From Chryseobacterium viscerum (GTDB taxonomy: Bacteria; Bacteroidota; Bacteroidia; Flavobacteriales; Weeksellaceae): a DNA stretch of 64,000 nt. Below the pieces are notes generated by a model that saw nothing but the letters and a program-made list of their open reading frames with translations, searched no databases and had not been told where the DNA came from. Location: assembly GCF_025949665.1 (NCBI RefSeq), contig NZ_JAPDFT010000001.1:248001-312000 (forward strand), in the 5' to 3' direction. Positions 50,856-58,902 of the stretch are shown here, one piece after another (the stretch's first letter is position 1; each line of letters begins with the position of its first letter). The translations under genes were made by a program, and so were the position numbers.

Positions 50856-51262
50856 TGTTGGAAAAAGCAAAAGCGCAAAGATTTTGAATAACATGCTGTT
50901 TTAAGGCACAAGAACATTTTGACTTCGCTCAATGTGAGATTTTCAGCAAGGGTGAGAATGAAATAAGATAAGGTTAATCCTTTTTGCCACACAAAGATCG
51001 AACAGCATTGAATTTTATCTTAGTACCTTACAACATAAAGCTTAGAAAATAACTTGAGTCCTTGTGTTTTTCACCCCATCTATGCATAGATTCCTACGGA
51101 ATGACAAAGTGTACGGATAAGCTAAGCGTTGTGTTTGTCATTCTGAAAGAATCCAGCCTTACAATTTTCCAGCTATCATGCAGCCATAACGCATTTTATA
51201 TGAGATAAAATAAAACATAAAGCTTAAAAAATAACTCGCATCCCCTTTGCGTTAATCCAACA
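50856..51262. repeat. Nested repeat mosaic between proC and murB, with family B copy 3
   Basis: TGTTGGA...GCGCAAAG (50856-50880) and CTTTGCG...TCCAACA (51245-51262) frame the region as distant inverted ends. Inside are family B copy 3 (AGATTCCTACGGAATGACA from 51088, opposite arm TTTGTCATTCTGAAAGAATC from 51134) and a direct repeat near 51030 and 51208 (AACATAAAGCTTAnAAAATA). No ORF worth reporting. This fills most of the 529-bp gap. Confidence 0.6.
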
Positions 51263-51274
51263 GGTATTATAAAA

Positions 51275-51303
51275 AAAGACTGAAATCATATGGATCAGTC
51301 TTT
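51275..51303 (-). terminator. Terminator of the aminotransferase-lipoprotein-murB operon
   Basis: AAAGACTGA (51275-51283) and TCAGTCTTT (51295-51303); on the - strand a run of seven T follows the stem. Confidence 0.88.
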
Positions 51304-51316
51304 ATATATTTTTAGA

Positions 51317-52330
51317 TTAAATAATATTCACTTCCCTTTCAAGTTCAATTCCGAATTTTTCTTTCACAGAGTTGATGATTTCAGTAGAAAAATCAAAAAT
51401 TTCTTTTCCGGTAGCATTTCCGGTAGCATTGATGATCACCAGAGACTGCAGTTTGTGTGAAGCTACATTTCCAATCTGTTTTCCTTTCCATCCGCATTGT
51501 TCAATCAGCCATCCGGCAGGAACTTTTACCATATCACCATTTGGATAACCCTGGATATTTTCAAACCTTTGTTTTAAATCTTCAAATTGAACTAAAGGGA
51601 TAGTAGGATTTTTGAAAAAGCTTCCGGCATTTCCAATTTCTTTAGGATCCGGCAGTTTGCTTTGTCTTATATTGATAACCGCTTTCGAGATATCCTGAAT
51701 AGTTGGATTTTCAATGCCAAGATTTTCCAGTTCAGATTTGATAGCGCCATATTCTGTTTTGATATGGTGATCTTTTTGGGTCAGCTTAAAAGTAACTTCC
51801 AGGATTATGTATCTTCCTTTACCTTCCTGTTTGAAGATAGAATCTCTGTAACCGAACCTGCATTGTTCAAGATTGAAAGTTGTAAGTTCGAGGCTTTCCA
51901 GATCCAATACCTGGCAGCTGACAAAAATATCTTTGATTTCCGTTCCGTAAGCCCCGATATTCTGCATAGGAGAAGTTCCTACATTTCCGGGAATTAAAGA
52001 AAGGTTTTCCAATCCTCCAAAGTTCTTTTTCAGGCAGTACATCACAAATTCATGCCAGTTTTCACCTGCTTTTGCTGTTACCAATACCTCATTTTCACTG
52101 ATGCTCTCTTCAGAAATTCCTTTTAAATTAAGTCTGACAGCAAGACCATCAAAATCTTTTGTCAGAAGGATATTGCTCCCGCCTCCTAAAAACAGAAGCT
52201 GAAGAGATCTTGTCTTTGAGAAAACGAGTGCTTCTTTTAATTCATCAATAGTATTGATTTCAGTAAAATAGCGGGCTTTGGCTTCAACACCGAATGTGTT
52301 ATAAGGCTTTAGTGAAAAATTTTCCTGCAT
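51317..52330 (-). CDS. murB: UDP-N-acetylenolpyruvoylglucosamine reductase
   Basis: FAD enzyme that makes UDP-MurNAc for peptidoglycan. 337 residues. NTFGVEAKARYF, GGGSNILLTKDFDGLAVRL, GNVGTSPMQNIGAYGTEI, YRDSIFK and GNAGSFFKNP with VKVPAGWLIEQCGWKG are the family motifs; the length and the catalytic YRDS fit the type I (E. coli-like) enzyme. Last gene of the operon, 4 bp after the lipoprotein gene. Confidence 0.97.
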   Translation of the reverse strand: MQENFSLKPYNTFGVEAKARYFTEINTIDELKEALVFSKTRSLQLLFLGGGSNILLTKDFDGLAVRLNLKGISEESISENEVLVTAKAGENWHEFVMYCLKKNFGGLENLSLIPGNVGTSPMQNIGAYGTEIKDIFVSCQVLDLESLELTTFNLEQCRFGYRDSIFKQEGKGRYIILEVTFKLTQKDHHIKTEYGAIKSELENLGIENPTIQDISKAVINIRQSKLPDPKEIGNAGSFFKNPTIPLVQFEDLKQRFENIQGYPNGDMVKVPAGWLIEQCGWKGKQIGNVASHKLQSLVIINATGNATGKEIFDFSTEIINSVKEKFGIELEREVNII

Positions 52331-52334
52331 GTTT

Positions 52335-52820
52335 TTATTTGTATTCTTTGGGAAGAATTTTGTCTAGTTGTTCTTTAAGTTGTTGTAACTGCTTGTAATG
52401 TAAAGTGTCCACATAAGCATTCACATAGATGTGTGATTTTTTCGGAGTCCGGATCTGGAAAGTCTCATCTGTTCCATCTACCGATTGCTGGCTGGGAGAA
52501 CTTTTTATATGGTCGAGGTCTACAATCCTGATCGATGATACAAGCTGTTTCCATGTGTTGGAACTGACGGCAGATACCCATTTTTTATGGGTTTGATTGG
52601 CTGTCATTCCTCTTTCTGCAGAAACGGAATCTTTTGTGACTTTAATAATTCTGTAATTTCCAAGATGTCCTCCGATATCGGATACACTGATAAAAGTAAT
52701 CTCGTGTGGATTTTTGTAAGAAATAGTCTGTTCCGTTTTTTTGGAATCACAGGAAAAAAATGCCGACAGCAAAAGAATCGAAAACAGTATTTTCAGATAG
52801 AGTTTTTTTGTTGTCGGCAT
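52335..52820 (-). CDS. Hypothetical lipoprotein
   Basis: 161 residues. Signal MPTTKKLYLKILFSILLLSAF with lipobox FFSC (Cys24). The domain after it has HEITFISVSDIGGHLGNYRIIKV and ERGMTANQTHKKWVSAVSSNTW, and ends in a charged helix (LKEQLDKILPKEYK). I do not recognise the family by function. It lies between an aminotransferase and murB with gaps of 10 and 4 bp, so it is co-transcribed with them; a role in the envelope is likely but unproven. Confidence 0.75.
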   Translation of the reverse strand: MPTTKKLYLKILFSILLLSAFFSCDSKKTEQTISYKNPHEITFISVSDIGGHLGNYRIIKVTKDSVSAERGMTANQTHKKWVSAVSSNTWKQLVSSIRIVDLDHIKSSPSQQSVDGTDETFQIRTPKKSHIYVNAYVDTLHYKQLQQLKEQLDKILPKEYK

Positions 52821-52830
52821 AGGATATATT

Positions 52831-54036
52831 TTACAAGCTGAATTCTTCTCTGTACTTCTTTAAAGCCTCTTTAAGAATTTCAGCACTTCTTTTTAAATCT
52901 TCTTCTTTCAGAACGTAGGCAATTCTTACCTGTTTCTTTCCTAATTCCGGATCACTGTAGAACCCTCCTGCAGGAGCTACCATGATAGTTTCGTTGTTAA
53001 GAGAATATTTTTCAAGCAGCCACTGTGCAAATTTTTCAGTATCATCTACGGGAAGTTCAGCAACACAATAGAAAGCACCTCTTGGTTTAGGGCAGATAAC
53101 ACCAGGAATGGCATTTAAAAGATCTACCAATACATTTCTTCTGTGAGTATATTCTTCTCTTACCGCTCTGATGTAGGCACCATCATTCTGGTGTGCTGCT
53201 GTTGCGGCAATCTGTCCTAAAAGAACAGGGCTCAATCTCGCCTGTGCAAAAAGCATGGCAGCATTACGGATTTTGCTGGAACGGGTAACCATACATCCGA
53301 TTCTTACTCCACACATAGAATAACGTTTGGATTCAGAATCAATGATGATACAGTTTTCAGCTAATTCAGGGAAATCAAACATAGAAATCTGCTGTTTTCC
53401 GTCGTATACATATTCTCTGTATACTTCATCAGAAATGATTACGATATCATATTTCAAAGCAATGTCTGCAAGCTTCTGAAGCTCCTCACGGGTATACAGA
53501 TATCCGGTAGGGTTTCCTGGGTTACAGATGATGATTGCTCTTGTTTTGTCTGTGATTTTTTTCTCAAATTCTTCAATAGGAGGCAAAGCAAAACCTGTAT
53601 CAATAGTAGAAGATACAGCTACTACATTCACGTCAAATGTACTGGTGAAGCCATTGTAGTTAGCATAGTAAGGCTCAGGAATAATCACTTCATCGCCTTC
53701 GTCACATAAAGTAGAAATAGCAAAGTTCAGAGCTTCAGAACCTCCATTGGTAACAATGAAATTATCAGGGGTAAGATCTGAAAAACCTAATGAATGATAA
53801 TATTCTGTAAGGGCTTTTCTGTATTCTATATTTCCTTCAGAAAGCGCATATTCCAATACTTTTAAATCGATGTTTTTTAAAGCATTTAAAGCTGTTTCCG
53901 GAGTTTCAATATCAGGCTGTCCGATATTAAGATGGTATACTTTTATTCCTTTCTGTTTTGCTTGTAATGCAAAGGGAACCAGTTTTCTTACCGGCGATGG
54001 CGGCATATGCAGCGCTCTGTTTGAAATATTCGGCAT
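52831..54036 (-). CDS. Class I/II PLP-dependent aminotransferase
   Basis: 401 residues. NIGQPDIETPETAL at the start, VTNGGSEALNFAIST, PEPYYANYNGF, ICNPGNPTGYLYTREEL, ISDEVYREYVYDGK and SESKRYSMCGVRIGCMV (PLP lysine) are the fold-type I motifs; the arginine RIAYVL near the end binds the carboxylate. It belongs to the aspartate/alanine-type group; exact substrates are not clear. First gene of an operon with a lipoprotein and murB, with a TATTTTTG box 20 bp upstream. Confidence 0.92.
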   Translation of the reverse strand: MPNISNRALHMPPSPVRKLVPFALQAKQKGIKVYHLNIGQPDIETPETALNALKNIDLKVLEYALSEGNIEYRKALTEYYHSLGFSDLTPDNFIVTNGGSEALNFAISTLCDEGDEVIIPEPYYANYNGFTSTFDVNVVAVSSTIDTGFALPPIEEFEKKITDKTRAIIICNPGNPTGYLYTREELQKLADIALKYDIVIISDEVYREYVYDGKQQISMFDFPELAENCIIIDSESKRYSMCGVRIGCMVTRSSKIRNAAMLFAQARLSPVLLGQIAATAAHQNDGAYIRAVREEYTHRRNVLVDLLNAIPGVICPKPRGAFYCVAELPVDDTEKFAQWLLEKYSLNNETIMVAPAGGFYSDPELGKKQVRIAYVLKEEDLKRSAEILKEALKKYREEFSL

Positions 54037-54056
54037 TGTTCAAAAAATTTGTATGA

Positions 54057-54064
54057 CAAAAATA
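54057..54064 (-). promoter_or_regulatory. -7 box of the aminotransferase-murB operon
   Basis: CAAAAATA reads TATTTTTG on the - strand, full consensus, 20 bp before the ATG. Confidence 0.6.
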
Positions 54065-54250
54065 GGATTTAATTTCTCAATAATAAAATTAAGGATCAAT
54101 TAGAAGTGGTTCAATATTTTTTAAACTCTAATAATTTTCATAGTTTGGAATGTTGATATTTGGTTTGTTTTTATTTTATGTTGGTTTTTGTTTAAAAAAA
54201 ATCTTTTTGTATTGTTATTTTTACTAAATTTCGCCTCAAATGTGATTAAA

Positions 54251-56842
54251 ATGGCAATAAATTTATTTTCTAGAGTGGTACCCGCTATCGCTCTCTTTTC
54301 AGCCAGTGTAATGATGGCTCAGAATTATCAAACTATGCCGGTCTCTTCAGGCTTTACAGCTGATGTGATTGCCAACGGGATAGGTTCTTCAACAATTAGT
54401 ACAAATAATGACGTAGATGGAGTTTCTTACGCTTTTGTAGCTAAAGATTTTCAGCTTACATCCTCAAGTGCTGCTATTACGTATGGGATTCCTGTTGATG
54501 GAATTATTAATTCTGTAGTAGCAACAACTCCCGGATTGAGTTTTCAGTTAGCAAGTTTGAATGCGAATAATTCTTTAAGACTGGCTGCAGCCAGTGATAA
54601 CGGAACTTTGGCATTTACAACACCAAAAGCAGCAACCAAGCTGTATATGCTTGCTGTAAGCGGAAGTGGTACTTCTACGGTAAGTGTAATGGTGAATTTT
54701 ACAGATGGCAGTTCACAGACGTTTGCAAGTATCAGTCTTTCAGACTGGTATAATGGATCTAATTTTGCTATCCAGGGGATAGGAAGAATTAAAAAGCCGG
54801 GAGCTACTCCTGGAGCTGGTGATGATGTTCCTTCTCCTGAAGGCGGAACTAATCCAAGATTATATCAGGCTGAATTGGCAATAGATGCAGCCAATCAGGC
54901 AAAACTGGTACAAAGTGTAACAGTAACCAAAGTAAGTGGCTCAGGGATACCGAATATTTTTGCTTTTTCAGCAGACGCTTATTCGGATTGTATGCCTCCT
55001 GTATTGCAGGCGGTTTCAGGAATCACAGCAAACTCAGCTTTAGTTTCATGGACAGGGAATGCTGCCAGTTATGATGTATACCACAGTACTTCAAACACAA
55101 CACCGGCGGGCTCAGTAACACCTACTTATCCGGGAGTAACAGGTACCAGCACAACTATAGGAGGTCTTAATTCAAATACAACCTATTATTATTGGGTAAG
55201 ATCCAACTGTAACACGGCGACAGGCCAAAGTGTATGGTCTTTTGCAGGTACATTTAAAACAGCCTGTTCTACTTTCACTGTTCCGTATACAGAAAACTTT
55301 GATAGTACAAGTACAGGTTCCAGCTCAAACACGAATGCACCAAGTTGTTGGGCATATTTAGAAAGTGCATCATTTACAGGATATGGTTATGTAACCACAA
55401 CGAATAATTATTCAGCACCTAATGCTTATTATTTATATAACTCTACTGCTACTACAGGCAGCCAGATGTTAGTTTCACCTCCAACTGTAAACCTTTCAGA
55501 TGGTACTAAACGAGTGAGATTCTATGCAAAATCCGGATCAAATGGGTATACATTATTAGTAGGTACTTTATCAAACCCTGCAGATCCTGCTTCTTTTACA
55601 CCCATTGGTTCTCCTATTGCTTTGACGACTACGCACACTCAATATACTGTTAATATTCCTGCGGGATCTGATTTACAGTTAGCATTTAAGCATGGTTTAG
55701 GAGGTACAGGCCGTGGACTTTATATTGATAATATTACTGTTCAGAATATCCCTTCTTGTCTGGAGCCTACAGCAGTTACGTCGTCAAACGTATCAGCGAA
55801 CACAGCAACGATCGGCTGGACGGAACCATCTCCAGTTCCTGCAGGCGGATACGAAGTTTATTACAGCACAAACAATACTGCACCTGATGCTTCTACTGTT
55901 TTAAACGCTACAAACTCTGTAACTTCTACAACAGCTTCTGCACCGTTAAACGGACTGCAGCCATCTACAACATATTATACATGGGTAAGATCTAGCTGTA
56001 GTGCATCTGATAAGAGTATCTGGAGTACTTCTACATCATTTACAACTCTTTGTGTTCCAATAACTACACTGCCTTGGAGTGAAAATTTTGATGCAATGGC
56101 AACTATAGGTTCTGCAATCATTCCGAACTGTTGGAAACAAACTCCGGGAGGAAGTTCATCTAACTATAACTTTACATCAGCAAATGCTTCCCAGCAAGCT
56201 TATAATGATCCTAAATCTGCTCCAAATTATGTGACGATTTATTATCCATATAGCAATGCAGCTTATTTATGGACACCTACATTTACTCTAACTGCAGGAA
56301 GCTCGTATGATTTTACATTCTATTGGGTAGGAGACGGCTATTCTGGTTGGCAGAATGAAGTATTGGTAAACAATGGGCAAACAGCGACTGGAGCAACTAG
56401 CTTATCAACATTTATTACAGCAGATCAAACATCAGAAGGAGGAGGTAACAGTACTACTTATACTAAAGTTACCGTTACCTATACCCCAACGGCTACTGGT
56501 GATTATTCATTTGGAATTAAAGCTTTGAATACAACTACAGCTCCATATTATATGGGATTTGATGATTTCTCTCTTACACAGTCCAATTTAGCTACTGCTG
56601 AAACAGCTGTTAAGAAAAAAGAAGTGAATGTTTATCCTAATCCTTTCAAAGATATTCTGCATGTTGCTGATATCAAGAATGTTAAATCTGTAACGGTTAC
56701 AGATGTAGCGGGAAGAGTAGTGAAAACTATTGACAACCCAACTACAGAACTTCAGTTAGGGGAGTTGAATGCCGGTTTATACTTAGTGACGATGAACTTT
56801 AAAGACGGTTCAAAATCAACAGTAAAAGCCATTAAAAAATAA
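54251..56842 (+). CDS. Large secreted adhesin-like protein, FN3 domains and T9SS sorting domain
   Basis: 863 residues from ATG 54251 (MAINLFSRVVPAIALFSASVMMAQ, a signal peptide); a TTG-started extension was rejected. An N-terminal beta-rich domain runs to about 250. Two fibronectin type III units follow (CMPPVLQAVSGITANSALVSW and CLEPTAVTSSNVSANTATIGW), each followed by a jelly-roll cleaved-adhesin-like domain (TVPYTENFDS, TLPWSENFDA). T9SS type A sorting domain at the end (VYPNPFKDILHV...AIKK). Likely surface-attached and adhesive; target unknown. Single gene. Confidence 0.92.
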   Translation: MAINLFSRVVPAIALFSASVMMAQNYQTMPVSSGFTADVIANGIGSSTISTNNDVDGVSYAFVAKDFQLTSSSAAITYGIPVDGIINSVVATTPGLSFQLASLNANNSLRLAAASDNGTLAFTTPKAATKLYMLAVSGSGTSTVSVMVNFTDGSSQTFASISLSDWYNGSNFAIQGIGRIKKPGATPGAGDDVPSPEGGTNPRLYQAELAIDAANQAKLVQSVTVTKVSGSGIPNIFAFSADAYSDCMPPVLQAVSGITANSALVSWTGNAASYDVYHSTSNTTPAGSVTPTYPGVTGTSTTIGGLNSNTTYYYWVRSNCNTATGQSVWSFAGTFKTACSTFTVPYTENFDSTSTGSSSNTNAPSCWAYLESASFTGYGYVTTTNNYSAPNAYYLYNSTATTGSQMLVSPPTVNLSDGTKRVRFYAKSGSNGYTLLVGTLSNPADPASFTPIGSPIALTTTHTQYTVNIPAGSDLQLAFKHGLGGTGRGLYIDNITVQNIPSCLEPTAVTSSNVSANTATIGWTEPSPVPAGGYEVYYSTNNTAPDASTVLNATNSVTSTTASAPLNGLQPSTTYYTWVRSSCSASDKSIWSTSTSFTTLCVPITTLPWSENFDAMATIGSAIIPNCWKQTPGGSSSNYNFTSANASQQAYNDPKSAPNYVTIYYPYSNAAYLWTPTFTLTAGSSYDFTFYWVGDGYSGWQNEVLVNNGQTATGATSLSTFITADQTSEGGGNSTTYTKVTVTYTPTATGDYSFGIKALNTTTAPYYMGFDDFSLTQSNLATAETAVKKKEVNVYPNPFKDILHVADIKNVKSVTVTDVAGRVVKTIDNPTTELQLGELNAGLYLVTMNFKDGSKSTVKAIKK

Positions 56843-56867
56843 AATTTTTTGAGTTAATAATTTCTGT

Positions 56868-56898
56868 AGGCAGTTGCATTCGTGTGGCTGCCTTTTTT
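56868..56898 (+). terminator. Terminator of the adhesin-like gene
   Basis: AGGCAG (56868-56873) and CTGCCT (56888-56893) with a 14-base loop, then TTTTT. The short stem makes it weaker than the others. Confidence 0.6.
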
Positions 56899-56991
56899 AT
56901 GATTTGTTTAAATGATAATCAGAACTATCAGGAAATAAACCTCAATTTGGATAATTTTATAAAATAATCGTATTTTAGAAAAAATTAAAAA

Positions 56992-57447
56992 ATGCAGATT
57001 CAGTCAGTTTCTATAGAAGATTATATCTCAAAAATTCCTGAAGAAAGACAGGATGCCTTTAAAAAACTTTTTGATACGGTGAATGACAATTTGCCGCAAG
57101 GTTTTGAAGAAGCAACGAATTATGGAATGATAGGTTGGGTGGTTCCATTGGCAACATTTCCTGCCGGATATCACTGTGCACCCGGTACACCGCTGCCATT
57201 TATCAATCTTGCTTCCCAGAAGAATTTTATAGCGCTATACCATATGGGACTTTATTCAAAACCAGAACTTCTCGACTGGTTTGTTGGAGAATATCCAAAA
57301 CATTCCAAAAAGAAACTGGATATGGGTAAATCCTGTATCCGTTTCAAAAAAGTGGATGATATTCCCTTCGAACTGATTGCTGAACTGAGCCAGAAAATGA
57401 CTCCTGATGACTGGATCGGAATTTATGTATCTCAGTATAAGAAATAA
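56992..57447 (+). CDS. DUF1801 domain protein
   Basis: 151 residues, soluble. It starts MQIQSVSIEDYISKIPEERQ and has EATNYGMIGWVVPLATFPAGYHC, LASQKNFIALYHMGLY and KKLDMGKSCIRFKKVDDIP, which match the DUF1801 (YdhG-like) fold. Family proteins have been linked to iron or small-ligand binding, but the function is not established. Single gene with a strong terminator; TATTTTAG box upstream near 56970. Confidence 0.88.
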   Translation: MQIQSVSIEDYISKIPEERQDAFKKLFDTVNDNLPQGFEEATNYGMIGWVVPLATFPAGYHCAPGTPLPFINLASQKNFIALYHMGLYSKPELLDWFVGEYPKHSKKKLDMGKSCIRFKKVDDIPFELIAELSQKMTPDDWIGIYVSQYKK

Positions 57448-57450
57448 AAA

Positions 57451-57489
57451 AATGCTCTGAAACCTATCTGGTTTCAGAGCATTTTTTTA
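57451..57489. terminator. Bidirectional terminator after the DUF1801 gene
   Basis: AATGCTCTGAAACC (57451-57464), 5-base loop, GGTTTCAGAGCATT (57470-57483), then TTTTT; a run of A precedes the left arm. Confidence 0.9.
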
Positions 57490-57499
57490 TGCTGGACGC

Positions 57500-57636
57500 G
57501 GGAAGAAGTGAAGCTGGAAGTAATATTTGTGTTTTTAGAATTACTGGCGGTATTTGACAGGTATTTTTGAATATAAAAAGGTCAATAAAACTGTCATCTA
57601 TTTATCCATCGACTTCCAGAAACTTCCCTCTTCCAA
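57500..57636. repeat. Heptad array E7 next to the czcC-like stop
   Basis: Left: GGGAAGA, AGTGAAG, CTGGAAG (57500-57520). Right: CTTCCAG (57613-57619), three bases, CTTCCCT, CTTCCAA (57623-57636), touching the TAG stop (57639-57637) of the czcC-like gene. The arms can pair. It shares CTGGAAG with E3 and E4. Confidence 0.65.
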
Positions 57637-58902
57637 CTAAAAATGAATATCCCAGATTCCGGCTTTCCTTTCAAGCTCAATTAAAGCAGCAGCATTATCT
57701 GCAAGAGCCTGATAGTAATCCTTTCTTACATTGTTATACGTTCTCTGGGCATTCAGAACTTCCAGAATGGAACTTTCTCCTCTTTTGTAGCTGTATGTAA
57801 TCCCTTCCAAAATGCTTTGTGCTTCTGAAAGCATTCCGTTATGAAATTGTCTGAGCTGTTTTTGCGTCGCTGTATATTGCTGATAAGCCTGCATTACTTC
57901 TGCCTTTATGCCCTGTTCGATCTGTTTGTATTCAACTTCTGCCTGTGAATGTACCATTTCTGCAATTTTCAATCCTGCATTTCTTCTGTTGGAAAACTTC
58001 AGAGGAATGCTAATACCCATTTTTACAGCATTTACGGTTGGGGAAGGGGCAATTTCATTGGTGGCTTCCGTATGCCGTTCTGCTCCGGCGCTGATGCCTA
58101 AATCTATAATACGATTTGCTTTTTCGAGATTGATCTGACTTTTGGCAACTTCTGTATTTTGTTTGGCGGCCAGTAAATCTGCTCTTTCATTCAATGCCTG
58201 AAGAATCAGATCATCCATACTGAAATCCCTGTTGAAGGCATTAAAATCCCCGGCAATCTCTCTTCCTGTTATTTTGCCGTCTCCTAGAAATACTGATAAA
58301 CTGGTGAGAGCCTGTTCTTCTGAACTTTCAGCCTGATATACTTCATTGAGCAATGAAGTCGCTTCCAATTTACTTTGTTTGGACGTGACTAATGATATAG
58401 TTCCCAATTTGTAGCGGATGCTGTCAGATTTTGCCAATTGCTGCATATTTTTATAAGAATCCTGCTGTACCTGAAGCAAAGCTTTGGCCTTTAGAGCATC
58501 AATATATCCTAAACTGGCGTCTGCACGGAGATTCCTGAAAAAATCCTGCAATTGTATTTTGCTCAGCTCAGATTGGTTTCTGGCCAGATTTACCCTTGCT
58601 TTTCTTTTACCGCCCAGTTCAAGCGTCCAGCCGATGGAAGCACCGTAAACATATCCCATATCTTTACGCACTCCGTTATTGGTAGTTTCTATTTCCAGTT
58701 GAGGGTCAGGGAACATATTGGCAGTCTGGACGGAAGCTTCAGCCATACTTACATTGTATTTCTGAGAAGCATACCCAAGATTTTTATTTCCGACAAGACT
58801 TAGGTATTCTTCAAATTGTAAAAGCTCTTTTTCCTGTGCCTTTATTCTTGTGATACTCAATAATACTACAGATAATATGATAATATGAATTTTAATTTTC
58901 AT
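57637..58902 (-). CDS. czcC: TolC-family outer-membrane channel of the metal efflux operon (CzcC-like)
   Basis: 421 residues, signal peptide MKIKIHIIILSVVLLSITRIKAQ. Two OEP domains; LELGGKRKARVNLARNQSEL near 96-115 and the YKRGESSILEVLNAQRTYN repeat near the end are typical of CzcC/CusC-like channels. It has no lipobox, unlike the drug-pump channel at 4621. The start overlaps the czcA end by 11 bp, so they are translationally coupled. Last gene of mgtC-czcB-czcA-czcC. Confidence 0.92.
   Translation of the reverse strand: MKIKIHIIILSVVLLSITRIKAQEKELLQFEEYLSLVGNKNLGYASQKYNVSMAEASVQTANMFPDPQLEIETTNNGVRKDMGYVYGASIGWTLELGGKRKARVNLARNQSELSKIQLQDFFRNLRADASLGYIDALKAKALLQVQQDSYKNMQQLAKSDSIRYKLGTISLVTSKQSKLEATSLLNEVYQAESSEEQALTSLSVFLGDGKITGREIAGDFNAFNRDFSMDDLILQALNERADLLAAKQNTEVAKSQINLEKANRIIDLGISAGAERHTEATNEIAPSPTVNAVKMGISIPLKFSNRRNAGLKIAEMVHSQAEVEYKQIEQGIKAEVMQAYQQYTATQKQLRQFHNGMLSEAQSILEGITYSYKRGESSILEVLNAQRTYNNVRKDYYQALADNAAALIELERKAGIWDIHF

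Noticed and set aside
50788..51316. tRNA or other RNA gene in the 529-bp gap
   Set aside because: No cloverleaf or known RNA seen; the inverted words belong to the repeat mosaic.
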